Shown here one piece after another: positions 19,201 through 26,547 of a stretch of DNA of 64,000 bases. Location: assembly GCF_014191355.1 (NCBI RefSeq), contig NZ_JACHWM010000004.1:124001-188000 (forward strand). Reading direction: 5' to 3'. The notes beneath the pieces are model-generated. The model had not been told where the DNA came from and made no database searches. It saw only the letters and a program-made list of their open reading frames with translations. The translations under genes were made by a program, and so were the position numbers. Each line of letters opens with the position of its first letter. Position 1 is the stretch's first letter. The stretch comes from Methylobacterium sp. R2-1 (lineage in GTDB: Bacteria; Pseudomonadota; Alphaproteobacteria; Rhizobiales; Beijerinckiaceae).

Positions 19201-19484
19201 GCCGCTACGACATCGACGCGGAGAGCTGGATCCGTCCCTACGGCAAGCTCGGCATCACGATGCTCTCCGACGACAAGTTTGTTGGGCGTGCCAGCTTCCA
19301 GGGCAGCAACGGCCTCGGACTGTTCTCGACGGCCTCACGCATCCCGGACCTCGTGGGAGATGCCGGCCTCGGTGTGCAGGTCAAATTCGGCGCCGGTGTC
19401 GAGCTATTGGGAGAGTATCAGTCGCAGGTTGGAGATCACTTCTTCTCCCATACTGGAAGCGTCCGGTTGCAGGCGCGCTTCTGA
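13287..19484 (+). CDS. Giant glycine-rich autotransporter (type Va)
   Basis: A 2065-residue surface protein. Residues 1-42 form a long signal peptide (RLALLAGVSILAMAVVL, cleavage near AVAA). Residues about 60-1450 are some 20 repeats of 50-75 residues. Each pairs a Val-Thr-Asn-x-Gly-x-Ile-x-Thr beta strand with an A-x-G-I-x-AQSIGGGGG turn, a pattern that predicts a long beta-helix passenger. Residues about 1450-1790 are repeat-poor, beta-rich linker. The last 275 residues (from DCVWGRV, about 1790) form an autotransporter beta-barrel ending in the classical aromatic VRLQARF. Such proteins carry their own translocation barrel and usually serve adhesion or aggregation. The gene stands alone behind an AT-rich leader and has a terminator-like repeat 90 bases downstream. 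The start codon has only a weak ribosome binding site. Confidence 0.92.
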   Translation: MSSVFASTSSSQAAPVLHEKRLALLAGVSILAMAVVLPAVAADRPTPSVSRGEKGPNGSAGIFGFWARDAIAGKPGGNVNLADVDVSAAQKDPASTIEMGSKGGDGGSGDASGTASVPGADGGPAGNVTVSLADQVSGRGDQKSAAPRIRVYSQGGNGGGAQKDVGGGGSAGSVGLTLSSTVSTEGASFLGVRVSSIGGNAGNGGTDASKTEAKKGGASGDVTLEILPSGGVSTTGKGATAVIVESLGGAGSVRGSGTFYSNPFVTKGGSAGRATLTNGGRIETTGDHAIGALVQSVGGTGGEQNTTGGGRPGEKGGDAASVTATNDGSIKTSGQYAFGVLAQSVGGKGGQGGGASFSGGDGGDAGNGGAVKVTNHGTIETGGLGAIGVIAQSIGGGKPLDALQVVPVKERSGGGAGGFGAGLFFGSGGAGGQGGIGGKVDVMNDGSILTAGNKAYGVLAQSIGGGGGGGGKAQAFGFFFDVALGGDGGIGGKGQDVSVTTKARTTNGDPVTIETKGDEAAAILAQSIGGGGGIGGDAVSRAAGLVITVATSNGGSGGKGNSAGKVDVDNAADITTQGSRSYGIEALSIGGGGGVGGASIATAIGASVPKLGPINIVVASAQGGVGGEGATGGRVEVTNSGSVRTGGGDAAGILALSVGGGGGSGGLADTFSLSVTGSEKGKDDVLSISVNTALGGSGGAGGTADTVKVTNSGEIVTTGSQAAGIAAYSIGGGGGVGGSADVMQRAVGKGYAMAINGVLGGTGGSGNKGGRVELTNTGAIETQGYAANGIHAMSVGGGGGAGGSGEVKTITGIKAADLGIGGGDTVIGLLPVKPKTMSINGVVGGSGGKGSDAGSLDLTNAGSIRTWGADARGIFAQSIGGGGGAAPIGMAEPSNKVQLSQVVGGKGGTAGNGGDLIVRNTGAVDTFRDGAYAIQVQSVGGGGGSGGSASSSAGDSFKSELAKDTGKFIGTGMMLGWKLLDDLFRSSSSVGGGAIMPKFLSERDYKPEIPFSVSYNTALGGAGGAGGKGGDVTVTNAGNLTTYGNSASAIFAQSIGGGGGNAGNANISGGKIINLKSATGGDGGANGEGGKVEVDNSKLIVTNGASSFGILAQSVGGGGGTATTGADKSGWDPVTSISEFAGYQTVTGGQNGARGRGGEVTVRNTGSITTHGLEAHGILAQSIGGGGGVSVLNVNDPYNLISLKGALTAAEKKAIFDASGIDVDKEISALEASEKAKDKTKDNNKKATIDARVGGTGATEDGGVVTVRGTGSIETGGVAAFGIFAQSIGGGGGLSTNGQADLATMAGRIGGTGGAKGDGGKVSVALEGGTRVETAGTAAYGIFAQSIGGGGGYGGTTQNTPAFVTAGKTTGDGGIVEITLDRGASVLTHGRKAHGIFAQSLGAGGGWVTDLSDRTDFTAMGTSRAEVSGKGGAIDVASKGTIASLGADAYAIVAQSGVQRTDGSIDPDRTGGTIKITVDGIVSGGSGSGAGIRLDGGANNTITVSEDGNVSALSGRAIIGSVAQDTLTNRGIIVGDIDLRGAGPGAGDIFVNGAPGQSGALLLTGLHGIIDLGSAGRLTNHGVIDVGGAGKVTDLNVIGNFIQSQSGQLLIDIDALASDKTLQNDHLKVSGSVDLRGTVRPNVMGSLLPGDYTFLTARTIQSLSADAPNTAIQSDSVPVSWAIVRTGENVALRPTANFVSPLGMTLTSDQRAAAGALQELWNVGSRPQATVFADFLSVRSKSSYAAALDDLNPESVQNVLHGRASDARAGLQRANSCPAFTGTGTLQQEGDCVWGRVAAGQTAMFGTPDDGGFRQSSLSYQSGMQTEFARDWFFGLTGAYTRAYLRDADQVSGSMADAADIAIALKHQVGPWLFAASTNVGYAWSDNRRSINIGNSSWLARSKSEVLTAAGRLRASYQFLFDGWYIRPYAEVDVLYTHSPGYSETGAQALNLDVRELHKSLFAFSPNVEIGGRYDIDAESWIRPYGKLGITMLSDDKFVGRASFQGSNGLGLFSTASRIPDLVGDAGLGVQVKFGAGVELLGEYQSQVGDHFFSHTGSVRLQARF

Positions 19485-19573
19485 TGCCTGGCAGCTTCCG
19501 GTCGGCAGGCCGTCGCCGAGTGTCTCCGTCACCTCAGCGTGGTTGGGACATCATATAGATCCTGATCGACAGA

Positions 19574-19606
19574 CATAGTCCGGAGGCACCTCACCGCCGG
19601 ACTATG
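19574..19606 (+). terminator. Inverted repeat after the autotransporter gene
   Basis: CATAGTCCGG and CCGGACTATG are exact complements separated by a 13-base loop, 90 bases after the autotransporter stop. Probable transcript end, though no T-run follows. The remaining stretch to about 20012 contains no gene I can support. Confidence 0.5.
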
Positions 19607-20012
19607 ATTCAAGATGCCGTCGGCTCGACGCGCGGAGCAGACCCCGCCTGTGCGTCAATCGTCCGCCTCTTACGCTTCAAAGTACTACGTTCTGTCAGGT
19701 GCGGGCGCGATGCAGCTGTTGTTCGCGCATCGTTGCCGCTCCGGCCATCTGAGCGACAAATGACGATTAACGCACCAACGCCGGCCACCCCAAGCAACCT
19801 GCTCCAAAGCCGACACACTGCTTCAGCCCAAGCTCGATTGCATCGGCCGGGATGGGCTGCCGGTAAGCAGACGTTGCGAAGGCCCGAGAAGGGTCGGGAG
19901 AAGCGGTTCAGGCCGCGCCAGCGCAATGTCAGCTCTTGCAACAGCCAACCGCCATTCGAGGGTGGGCTCGCTAGCAGAAGCAGGCTCCTCCTAACGAGCT
20001 TTTGGACTCAAC

Positions 20013-20594
20013 TTGGCTCAAGCGGCGCCTGCGACGCTCGGTGGCGTCGACGTCATCGTCCATGTGCTTGGTGACTCGAGTGCCCCGGGCGGCTTCTCGG
20101 CGCTCAACGACGAAACCTGGGACAGAGAGCTTCGGCTGAACCTGATGGCGGCGGTCCGCCTCGACTGGGCACTCGTCTCCGCCATGGTGGTTCGAGGGCA
20201 CGGAGTGGTCGTACATGTCACGTCAATTCAGCGCCAACTCCCGCTGCCGGAATCGACGACCGCCTACGCCGTAGCGAAGGGGGAACTCGCAACCTACGGC
20301 AAGGCATTGTCCAGGGAGGTCACGTCCAAGCGTGTCCGGGTCGTTCGCGTCTCCCCAGGGTGGGCCGAGACCGACGCATCGATCCGGTTGGCGGAACGCC
20401 TCGTGGCCGAAGTGGGGACGGATTACGAAGGGGGAAAGCAGATCATCATGAAGAGAATCGGCGGCATACCTGTCGGTCGTCCCGCGAAGCCACAGGATGT
20501 TGCAAGCCTTATCTTGTTCCTCGTATCGCGGAATGCGTCCTCGATTAGGGGAACCGAGTACGTCATCGATGGAGGCACGATACCGACCATGTGA
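20013..20594 (+). pseudogene. Short-chain dehydrogenase/reductase, 5'-truncated
   Basis: The frame encodes the C-terminal two-thirds of an [15 protein letters not shown] (an NNAG-like region), the catalytic Ser in [12 protein letters not shown], the YxxxK pair as YAVAK, the PGW loop and the IDGG end. The first 60-70 residues, which would carry the TGxxxGIG dinucleotide-binding motif, are missing. No in-frame ATG exists; only a TTG at 20013 could begin the frame. The upstream DNA shows no matching Rossmann sequence in another frame, so this looks like a deletion rather than a frameshift. A truncated SDR cannot bind NAD(P)H normally and is presumably inactive. Confidence 0.8.
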
Positions 20595-20772
20595 GGAAAG
20601 CGCGCATGCCGGGTTGCAGGATCCGGCTCTAACTCGGTTCGAGAGCGCAACGCTAAGAGGCGCGGAAGGTGACAGGAGTGCTCGCATTGGGCGAAGCTGA
20701 GGCTCTGAGACGTCGCTCCGCGTCGAACCGTCTACCAGCCGAGCCTGACGTGACGTCTTGGCCGCGCCAGCC

Positions 20773-20788
20773 TGTGATCTTCATCACG
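20773..20788. promoter_or_regulatory. CRP-type box upstream of the CRP-like gene
   Basis: TGTGATCTTCATCACG matches the CRP consensus TGTGA-N6-TCACA in nine of ten defined positions. It lies about 480 bases before the CRP-family gene, in an otherwise empty stretch (20595-21265), so autoregulation is possible but the distance is large. No other gene lies in this stretch. Confidence 0.4.
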
Positions 20789-21265
20789 GACACGTCGGCC
20801 GGTCAGAAGCGACACGTTGCGGCACCGTGCTGACACGAGGCTGTAAGAAGAGGCAGATGATAGCATCCATACAGATGGATGCCCTTCGGATGGGTGCTCT
20901 TGCCGTCGCTATCAAATCAGAGGGGCGATTGGGTCGCGTTCATTCCCGTCGCGGTTGGAGGGATCGTGTCTTCACTGCGATCGCTCGCATCGAGACATGC
21001 GCAGCATCACTGCTCGCTTCACGGTCCCTCCGAGGACGCACATCGTGACGTCCTCTTCGTCCTCGAAGGAATGTCCAGCGCTGTGGGTGGCGCCCATCTT
21101 GCTCGAACGAGCTTCGAATGCCGTCGCTTCTGCGCTCAGTGTCCAACACTGCGTGTCGATCATACCCTTCGGATCAGGCACGCCCTTTGACCGTCAAGGC
21201 GTCGCTTGCCGAGGGACTTGCGTCTTGCACACGAGCCCGGGTCGGCGGAATCGAAAGATGATCTC

Positions 21266-21946
21266 GTGAGCACCCCGAACAGGCTGGCCCGGCTCCTGGC
21301 CGCCAACGCGTTTTTCGCCGAACTGGGTCAGGAAGCCATCCTGGCTATCGCCGGCCTTTGCAGGACGCGAAGCGTTTCGCGGCACGAGATCCTCTTCCAG
21401 AAGGGCGATCCGGGTGATGCCCTCTACGCGATCCGTCGCGGGCAGATCCGCATCGCCACCGGCACCGAGGATGGCCGGTCGGTGACACTCAACCTCCTCG
21501 GGCCGGGCGATGTCTTCGGCGAGATCGCACTCCTCGATGGTCACGCCCGCACCGCAGAGGCCATCGCGCTTGAGGCGACGGAGCTCTTCGTCATCGAGCG
21601 GCGGGATTTCCTTGGGCTCCTCGCGCACGACGCGACCCTAGCGTCGGGGATCATCGGCTTCCTGTGCCGACGACTGCGCTGGATGAGCGAGCGCATGGAG
21701 GAGGCAACGCTCCTTCCACTCGATACCCGACTGGCGCGACGTCTGGTTATGCTGTCCGAGGATTACGGTGCAGAAATCCAGGTGACGCAGCAGGAACTCG
21801 CCGCTTACGTTGGCGCGGCGCGGGAAAGCGTGAACCGCGTCCTTCAGGATTGGCGCCGATCCGGCATCATCGATCTCGGGCGCTCACGCGTCCGTGTGAA
21901 GATCGCGCAGCGTCTGGCGGCTCTCGGCGGGCCCTCACGGATCTGA
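21266..21946 (+). CDS. Crp/Fnr-family transcriptional regulator with CRP-like DNA reader
   Basis: A 226-residue regulator. The N-terminal cyclic-nucleotide-binding beta-roll is complete, with the phosphate-binding cassette FGEIALLDGHARTA, whose Glu and Arg match the cAMP contacts of true CRP. After the dimer helix comes a winged helix (VTQQELAAYVGAARESVNRVLQ) whose recognition helix has the R-E-x-V-x-R arrangement of E. coli CRP, known to read TGTGA. There is no Fnr-type Cys cluster. The GTG at 21266 gives the standard family N-terminus; an upstream TTG is less likely. It is followed by a FecR-domain gene (21 bases) and a nucleotide cyclase gene, an apparent operon. Ligand is inferred to be cAMP. 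Confidence 0.88.
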   Translation: MSTPNRLARLLAANAFFAELGQEAILAIAGLCRTRSVSRHEILFQKGDPGDALYAIRRGQIRIATGTEDGRSVTLNLLGPGDVFGEIALLDGHARTAEAIALEATELFVIERRDFLGLLAHDATLASGIIGFLCRRLRWMSERMEEATLLPLDTRLARRLVMLSEDYGAEIQVTQQELAAYVGAARESVNRVLQDWRRSGIIDLGRSRVRVKIAQRLAALGGPSRI

Positions 21947-21967
21947 GGCAGCAGGAGGATCCACCGC

Positions 21968-22489
21968 ATGAAACGTCTGGTGCGCGTCGCGACTGCGTTC
22001 GTGGCCGGCGTCGTCCCGGGCACCGCCCTCGCTCAGACGCGCTGCACGGAAACGACACGCTTCGACCCGCCTCTGCGGGTCCTGCACTGCACGGATGGTC
22101 TCTCGCTCGAAACGGAGCAAGCGGCTACGCTGCGGCCCGTCGACCGGGACGGCGACGGGCAACTGGAGGGAGCCGAGATCGGCGGCCGCGCCGTTCTCGT
22201 GACCCTGCCGCCGCGCTCGCGTCCCCGCAGGGGCGGCTTCCAGATCCTCACGCCCCACGCGATTGCCTCCGTCCGCGGCACGGTCTACGCCGTCGATGTG
22301 ACCGCCGCCAAAACAGCGGTGTTCGTAGCTCGCGGTCGCGTCGCCGTGGCGCGCCGGAACGTCCCGGCTGTGTCCGTCACGCTCGGCCCGGGTGAGGGCG
22401 TTGATGTCGATGCGGATCAGGGCCCCCTGGAAGTGCGGCGTTGGCCGCAGGAACGCGTCAGAGGTCTGCTCGAACGCTTCGGGCGGTGA
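21968..22489 (+). CDS. Secreted FecR-domain protein
   Basis: A 173-residue protein with a Sec signal peptide (residues 1-22, VATAFVAGVVPGTALA). It has the FecR beta-domain signature at residues about 95-140: FQILTPHAIASVRGTVYAV, then TAVFVARGRVAV and LGPGEGVDV. Stand-alone periplasmic FecR-domain proteins of this kind are often coded next to CHASE2 adenylate cyclases, and are thought to work with the periplasmic CHASE2 domain. Here the cyclase gene follows after 14 bases. The N-terminal part includes a conserved Cys pair (RCTETT, HCTDG). There is no membrane-spanning anti-sigma part, so it is not a FecR regulator of the classical kind. Confidence 0.85.
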   Translation: MKRLVRVATAFVAGVVPGTALAQTRCTETTRFDPPLRVLHCTDGLSLETEQAATLRPVDRDGDGQLEGAEIGGRAVLVTLPPRSRPRRGGFQILTPHAIASVRGTVYAVDVTAAKTAVFVARGRVAVARRNVPAVSVTLGPGEGVDVDADQGPLEVRRWPQERVRGLLERFGR

Positions 22490-22503
22490 AAGCCGCAGGT
22501 TTG

Positions 22504-24375
22504 ATGCCGGGGTTTGAGACGATCTCGAAATCCCGTCAGATCAATCAACGCTTCGCCGTCCTCGTGTTGGTAGCCGCGCTTGGTTGGAGCGGCTGGCTCT
22601 CCCACCTGCACATGGCCGGACGGGCAACGCCGCTCGATTACCTCGAGGCGGCCATGACGGACCTGCGCATGCGGCTGGCCGGTCCGCGCAATCCGCCCGA
22701 TGATGTCGTGATCGTCGCCATCGACGACGAGATCGTCCGCCGAGAAGGAGGCTTCCCCGTCTCGCGCGCGACGATGGCGCAGCTGATCGAAAGGATCGCC
22801 ACTGCCCGCCCACGCGCCCTCGCGGTCGATGTCCTGTTCTTGGAAGACGGGCGCCAGCCGGAGGCGGATCGTGCCCTTGCCACCGCCCTCACCAAGGTGC
22901 CTGCCGTATTGGCGGCGGCAGCCGTTTTCGAAGATGCCGCGAACGAGGACGGCATCCCGGTCGCCGCCGCCGTGCATCGCCCCATACCGCTGATCGGCGC
23001 GGCCGCGCTGTCCGGGCTGGTCAACCTGTCCGAGGACGCCACCGGCGTGCCGCGGCACCTTCCTCTCGTTGCCAAGTCGGATGGGGGTGTGGCCGCGGCT
23101 TTCGTCCTGCGCACGGCGGCCCTGGCAGCCCGGAGCGATCCTGTCCTAGGCGAGGGACAGGTACGGATCGGGTCTGCCGTCATTCCGCTCGATCTCGGCT
23201 ATCATCTTCCCCTGCGTCCCTATGGGCCGCGGCGGACGATCCAGACGTTCGGCGCCGCCACAGTTCTCGATGGGACGGCATCTCTCGCAGCTCTGACCGA
23301 TCGTGTCGTCGTGATCGGCGCGACTGCTCTCGGCGGCAGCGACACCTTTGCGACGGCGTTCGATCCCGTGATGCCAGGTGTCGAGCTCCTGGCAACCGGC
23401 ATCGGCCACCTGACCACAGGTGACGGTCTCGTGCGCGATGCGCGCGTGCGGCGGCTCGACGCCTTCGCGGCCATGGTTCTCGCGGCCGCTGCCGTGCTTC
23501 TGATCGCGCTGGCTCCCCCTGTTCCGGCGACCATCCTCGTGCTCCTTTTCCTGACGGCATGGTTTGCCGTGGGCGCCGTCGCCTTCAGCCGAGGCATCTG
23601 GTTGAGCGCCGCCCTGCCGCTCGCAGCCGCTGGACTGCCGACGCTCTTGTGCGCGGTGGCACGCCAGACGCTGGATCGCCGCCAGAGCGTGAAGCTCGCG
23701 CGATCGGAGCAGGCCCTGCGCCAGCTTCAGCCCGCCGCGCTCGCGGATCGGCTCGCCTGGGATCCGACCTATCTGGCTGCGCCCGTCACGCGCGAGATCC
23801 CGGTGCTCTTCATCGATCTCACCGGCTTCACAGGCCAGAGCGAGCGCCTCGGCCCGGTGCGCACCCGCGCCATCCTCAAGACGTTCCACGATCTCGTGGA
23901 CGAGATCGCCTCTTCACATGGAGGTCTCGTCGTCAACTTCATGGGCGACGGCGCGATGGTCGTGTTCGGCGCACTTGATCCCGATCCTGCGCGGGCAGAA
24001 AACGCCGTGAGCGCAGCCGGAGAACTCATCGCGCGCACCCGCCAGTGGATCACGCGCGACCCCGAGCTGGCCGGCGCCGGACGCGTGCTGGACGTGCGGA
24101 TCGGCGCACATTACGGACCGGCCATCCTCTCGCGTCTGGGCAGCGACACCAATCAGCACGTCACGGCGACGGGCGATACGGTCAATGTCGCGAGCCGCCT
24201 GCTCGCCGTTGCTTCGGAGGCCAAGTCGCGCCTCGCCGCCAGCGCCGATCTCCTGACGGCCGCCGGCATCGATCAGCCGGGCGACATCTTCGACGAGCGA
24301 CGGATGGCGGCCCTACGCGGACGGTCCCAACCAATCGAGGTTTGGCTGAAGCACGATCCGGGTCTGCCGCAATAG
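22504..24375 (+). CDS. CHASE2-domain class III adenylate/guanylate cyclase
   Basis: A 623-residue inner-membrane enzyme. After one N-terminal membrane helix comes a periplasmic CHASE2 domain (residues about 45-310; DVVIVAIDDEIVRREGGFP, RALAVDVLFLE). Three membrane helices follow (about 320-390), then a cytoplasmic class III cyclase domain (about 430-610). Both metal-binding Asp positions are visible (VLFIDLTGFTGQSE and FMGDGAMVVFG), as is the NVASRL motif. It makes cAMP or cGMP from ATP or GTP in response to an external cue sensed by CHASE2. The ATG at 22504 follows a GCAGG element. It is the third gene of a Crp-FecR-cyclase set; substrate preference cannot be fixed by eye. Confidence 0.9.
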   Translation: MPGFETISKSRQINQRFAVLVLVAALGWSGWLSHLHMAGRATPLDYLEAAMTDLRMRLAGPRNPPDDVVIVAIDDEIVRREGGFPVSRATMAQLIERIATARPRALAVDVLFLEDGRQPEADRALATALTKVPAVLAAAAVFEDAANEDGIPVAAAVHRPIPLIGAAALSGLVNLSEDATGVPRHLPLVAKSDGGVAAAFVLRTAALAARSDPVLGEGQVRIGSAVIPLDLGYHLPLRPYGPRRTIQTFGAATVLDGTASLAALTDRVVVIGATALGGSDTFATAFDPVMPGVELLATGIGHLTTGDGLVRDARVRRLDAFAAMVLAAAAVLLIALAPPVPATILVLLFLTAWFAVGAVAFSRGIWLSAALPLAAAGLPTLLCAVARQTLDRRQSVKLARSEQALRQLQPAALADRLAWDPTYLAAPVTREIPVLFIDLTGFTGQSERLGPVRTRAILKTFHDLVDEIASSHGGLVVNFMGDGAMVVFGALDPDPARAENAVSAAGELIARTRQWITRDPELAGAGRVLDVRIGAHYGPAILSRLGSDTNQHVTATGDTVNVASRLLAVASEAKSRLAASADLLTAAGIDQPGDIFDERRMAALRGRSQPIEVWLKHDPGLPQ

Positions 24376-24406
24376 GATTCAAGTCAAGTCGAGCGCCCCG
24401 TCTATC

Positions 24407-24422
24407 TGTGACCGGGGTCACA
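24407..24422. promoter_or_regulatory. Perfect CRP-box palindrome TGTGA-N6-TCACA
   Basis: TGTGACCGGGGTCACA is an exact match to the CRP consensus half-sites and a near-perfect palindrome. It lies 31 bases after the cyclase stop and 55 bases before the ATG of the Gly/His-rich secreted gene. That is a position from which a CRP-type activator could act. The matching regulator is encoded 2.4 kb upstream. Confidence 0.65.
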
Positions 24423-24476
24423 GTGACCGATCATCGTCAGGCGCAGAGTGCTTTCACCCCAACACGGAGAGGCACG

Positions 24477-24832
24477 ATGAAGACGACGTCGACGAAGATG
24501 ATGATGGTGGCAGGTCTCGCGCTCGCAGCAATGACCGGCGGTGTTGCCAGTGCCGATGCCCGCGGATTCGGCCATGGCGGTTTCAGACACGGGGCTTCCA
24601 CGGCGGCTTCGATCACCATGGAGGCTTCGGCCACCGGAGGTTCGGTCACGGGCACTTTGGGTTTGGCGGGTTCGGCCACCATCGGCGCTTCCATCACCGT
24701 GGCTTCCGCCAGCGCTTCGGGGGCCTCGGCTGGAACTATCCTGCCGGAAATTACTATCCCTCCTCCTATTACGGTGATTGCCGCGCAATCTTCAGCCCTC
24801 TGCTTGGCGGCTACGAACGCGTCTGCGGCTGA
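24477..24832 (+). pseudogene. Gly/His-rich secreted protein with one-base frameshift
   Basis: The start is clear (GGAGAGGCACG then ATG) and encodes a signal peptide (MMMVAGLALAAMTGGVASA) followed by ARGFGHGGFRHG. At 24588-24594 a GGGG run appears one base short. Beyond it, the in-phase reading is an Ala/Ser/Thr string, while the next frame continues perfectly as GFHGGFDHHGGFGHRRFGH, GLGWNYPAGNYYPSS and ends VCG-stop at 24832. Restoring one G gives a Gly/His/Phe-rich exported protein of about 118 residues, typical of small surface or metal-binding proteins in these bacteria. As sequenced it is broken; a read error is possible. The upstream CRP box suggests control by the neighbouring regulator. 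Confidence 0.75.
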
Positions 24833-25087
24833 TCGAAATCCAGCCGCGGGATCTTCAGATCTTCGGCAGAAGAACGGCCGCCGCTGCACGTTCGGCGGCG
24901 GCTGAGAGACAATCCCCGTCGTGCAACCACTCCCGGTGGTGACGGAGCCGGTACTGGCGCGCCGGACTCAACCCGTGGCGAAGACCGAGCTTGTCGATTG
25001 AAATGCATGACGCAATCGCGTCGCAATCGATTTGAAGCATGACTCGGCGCTCGACTGAGCGAGGCATAGTTGCCAGGAAAAGGGATA

Positions 25088-25489
25088 ATGATGGATCAGA
25101 CGTGGAAGCGACAGCGAGTCGGCAGCTGTATTGTGCGCGCAGTTCTCGCCATCATATTCACGGTCGCGGCCGGTATGAAGTTCGCCGCGACGCCATTCGA
25201 AGTCGCCGGCTTCGAGCGCTTCGGCTATCCGCTGTGGTTCATGTACGCCATCGGCGCACTGCAACTGCTCGGCGCCGCATTGCTCTGGGTTCGCGGCTTG
25301 ATCAGTATCGGAGCGGCACTGCTCGCCATCTTGATGGTCGGCGCTGTCGGCAGCCACTGGCACGTAGGCGATCCTGTCGTGACGGCAGTCCCTGCTCTCG
25401 CACTGCTGATCCTGCTCATCGGGCTCGCCTATGCTCGCCGCGCGGAACTTGCGGTCCTCGCCCCGATGATGAACGCTGAGCGACCCTGA
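25088..25489 (+). CDS. DoxX-family membrane protein
   Basis: A 133-residue inner-membrane protein with four predicted helices (residues about 15-35, 52-72, 77-97, 103-123). Hallmarks of small DoxX/DoxD-like proteins are present: AGMKFAATPFEVAGFERFGYP and FMYAIGALQLLGAALLW. AGGAAAAGGG precedes twin ATGs at 25088/25091. Function within the family is uncertain (often linked to redox or detergent-stress complexes). A close paralogue lies at 52284-52697. Confidence 0.85.
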   Translation: MMDQTWKRQRVGSCIVRAVLAIIFTVAAGMKFAATPFEVAGFERFGYPLWFMYAIGALQLLGAALLWVRGLISIGAALLAILMVGAVGSHWHVGDPVVTAVPALALLILLIGLAYARRAELAVLAPMMNAERP

Positions 25490-25524
25490 TTCCGCCAGTT
25501 GCTGCTACCGGTGGCTCGACTGCA

Positions 25525-26070
25525 TCAGCGTTCAGTGGGATTGCCTCGAGCATATCGAGAACAGCCCCGGAGCAGGCCCAAGCACGGCACGAAAAGGATG
25601 CCCACCGTCGCCGGCCGGTTTCGATCGTCGGGCGGCAGCCTTTCGGCGTGTGCTGAGTAACTCCAGGTATACTGACCGCGCTGATCGGCGTGGTGCAGCA
25701 GCGTGTCGGGTTTTCCCCCGCGCCAGATCGCCATAACAGGCACGTCCGCCACGAGTTGAGCGTCTTGCTCGCCAGCATCGACCAGCCGTCCACGCGCCGC
25801 CGGAACAGGTCGCTCACGGCGACCACGTAGAGTCAGCCTTCCGTCGGCCACATGATAGGTGAAGTCGGCGATCCATTTCTGGTTCGGGCCGTCGGCTGCG
25901 CTTTGCGGTTCAAGGAGGTTGGTGGTAGCCGCGGACCGCAGGCCATCGTCCATCTGTAGCTCGCCGCGCCTTCGCGGACGTGCCCACATTGGCGTTCTCG
26001 CGCATGATCCGCTCGATGCGGTGCAGGCCGCAGGCCACGCCTTCCGCCACCATGTCGTGCAAGACACGCC
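25525..26070 (-). pseudogene. IS3-family transposase remnant
   Basis: Parts of an IS3-type OrfB are recognisable across three frames: GRVLHDMVAEGVACGLHRIE with RIMRENA (HTH_21), then PNQKWIADFTY (first catalytic Asp), VSDLFRRRVDGWSM, and MAIWRGGKPDTLLHHADQRG (second Asp block). Several frameshifts separate them and the final Glu region is not detectable. The surrounding 25490-26547 stretch contains no other gene. A dispersed repeat motif (26389-26408) lies on the transposase's upstream side and may mark its edge. Confidence 0.85.
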
Positions 26071-26547
26071 CCGCTCCTGAGGATCGGCCGCTGCCCGCGA
26101 AGTTCGTGCGTACCGTGGCTAGGGTCGCCACGTCGTCGCTGTCGGCAGGAATGTTGACCGATTGATCCGGGGTTCGCCAACGATAGAGTCGTTGTACCAC
26201 AGCGGGCCCTACCTGGGGCTGCAGCGCCGAGCGCTCCGGTCGAGCTGGAAACGCGACCGGTATGAGATAAGGTTGCGTCATTGTGAGTTGGTTGCGAAGG
26301 TCAGCGACATCCACAACGGCGGACTTTCGCAGAACCAGATCGATTGGTCGACTTATGGCGCGCAGCCGAACAAACGGCACGCGAAATCCTGACCCCAATC
26401 GGACATTCGAGTCGCTAACGGTCAAGGCTCGATTGTGGCTCGTCCTTGACCAAGCCGCGGGCCTGCTTAGAACCACGGGTCCGACTTCCAAACCATCCTC
26501 ACCCCTGTGTCCGGCAGGAAGGACGGTGCAACGCGGGTGATCCGTCC

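Noticed and set aside
13287..19484. PE_PGRS-like protein or silk-like artefact
   Set aside because: A signal peptide and a canonical C-terminal beta-barrel with terminal Phe identify a type V autotransporter.
22417..23889. Leftward frames opposite the CHASE2 cyclase
   Set aside because: Shadow frames; the rightward strand has complete domain motifs.
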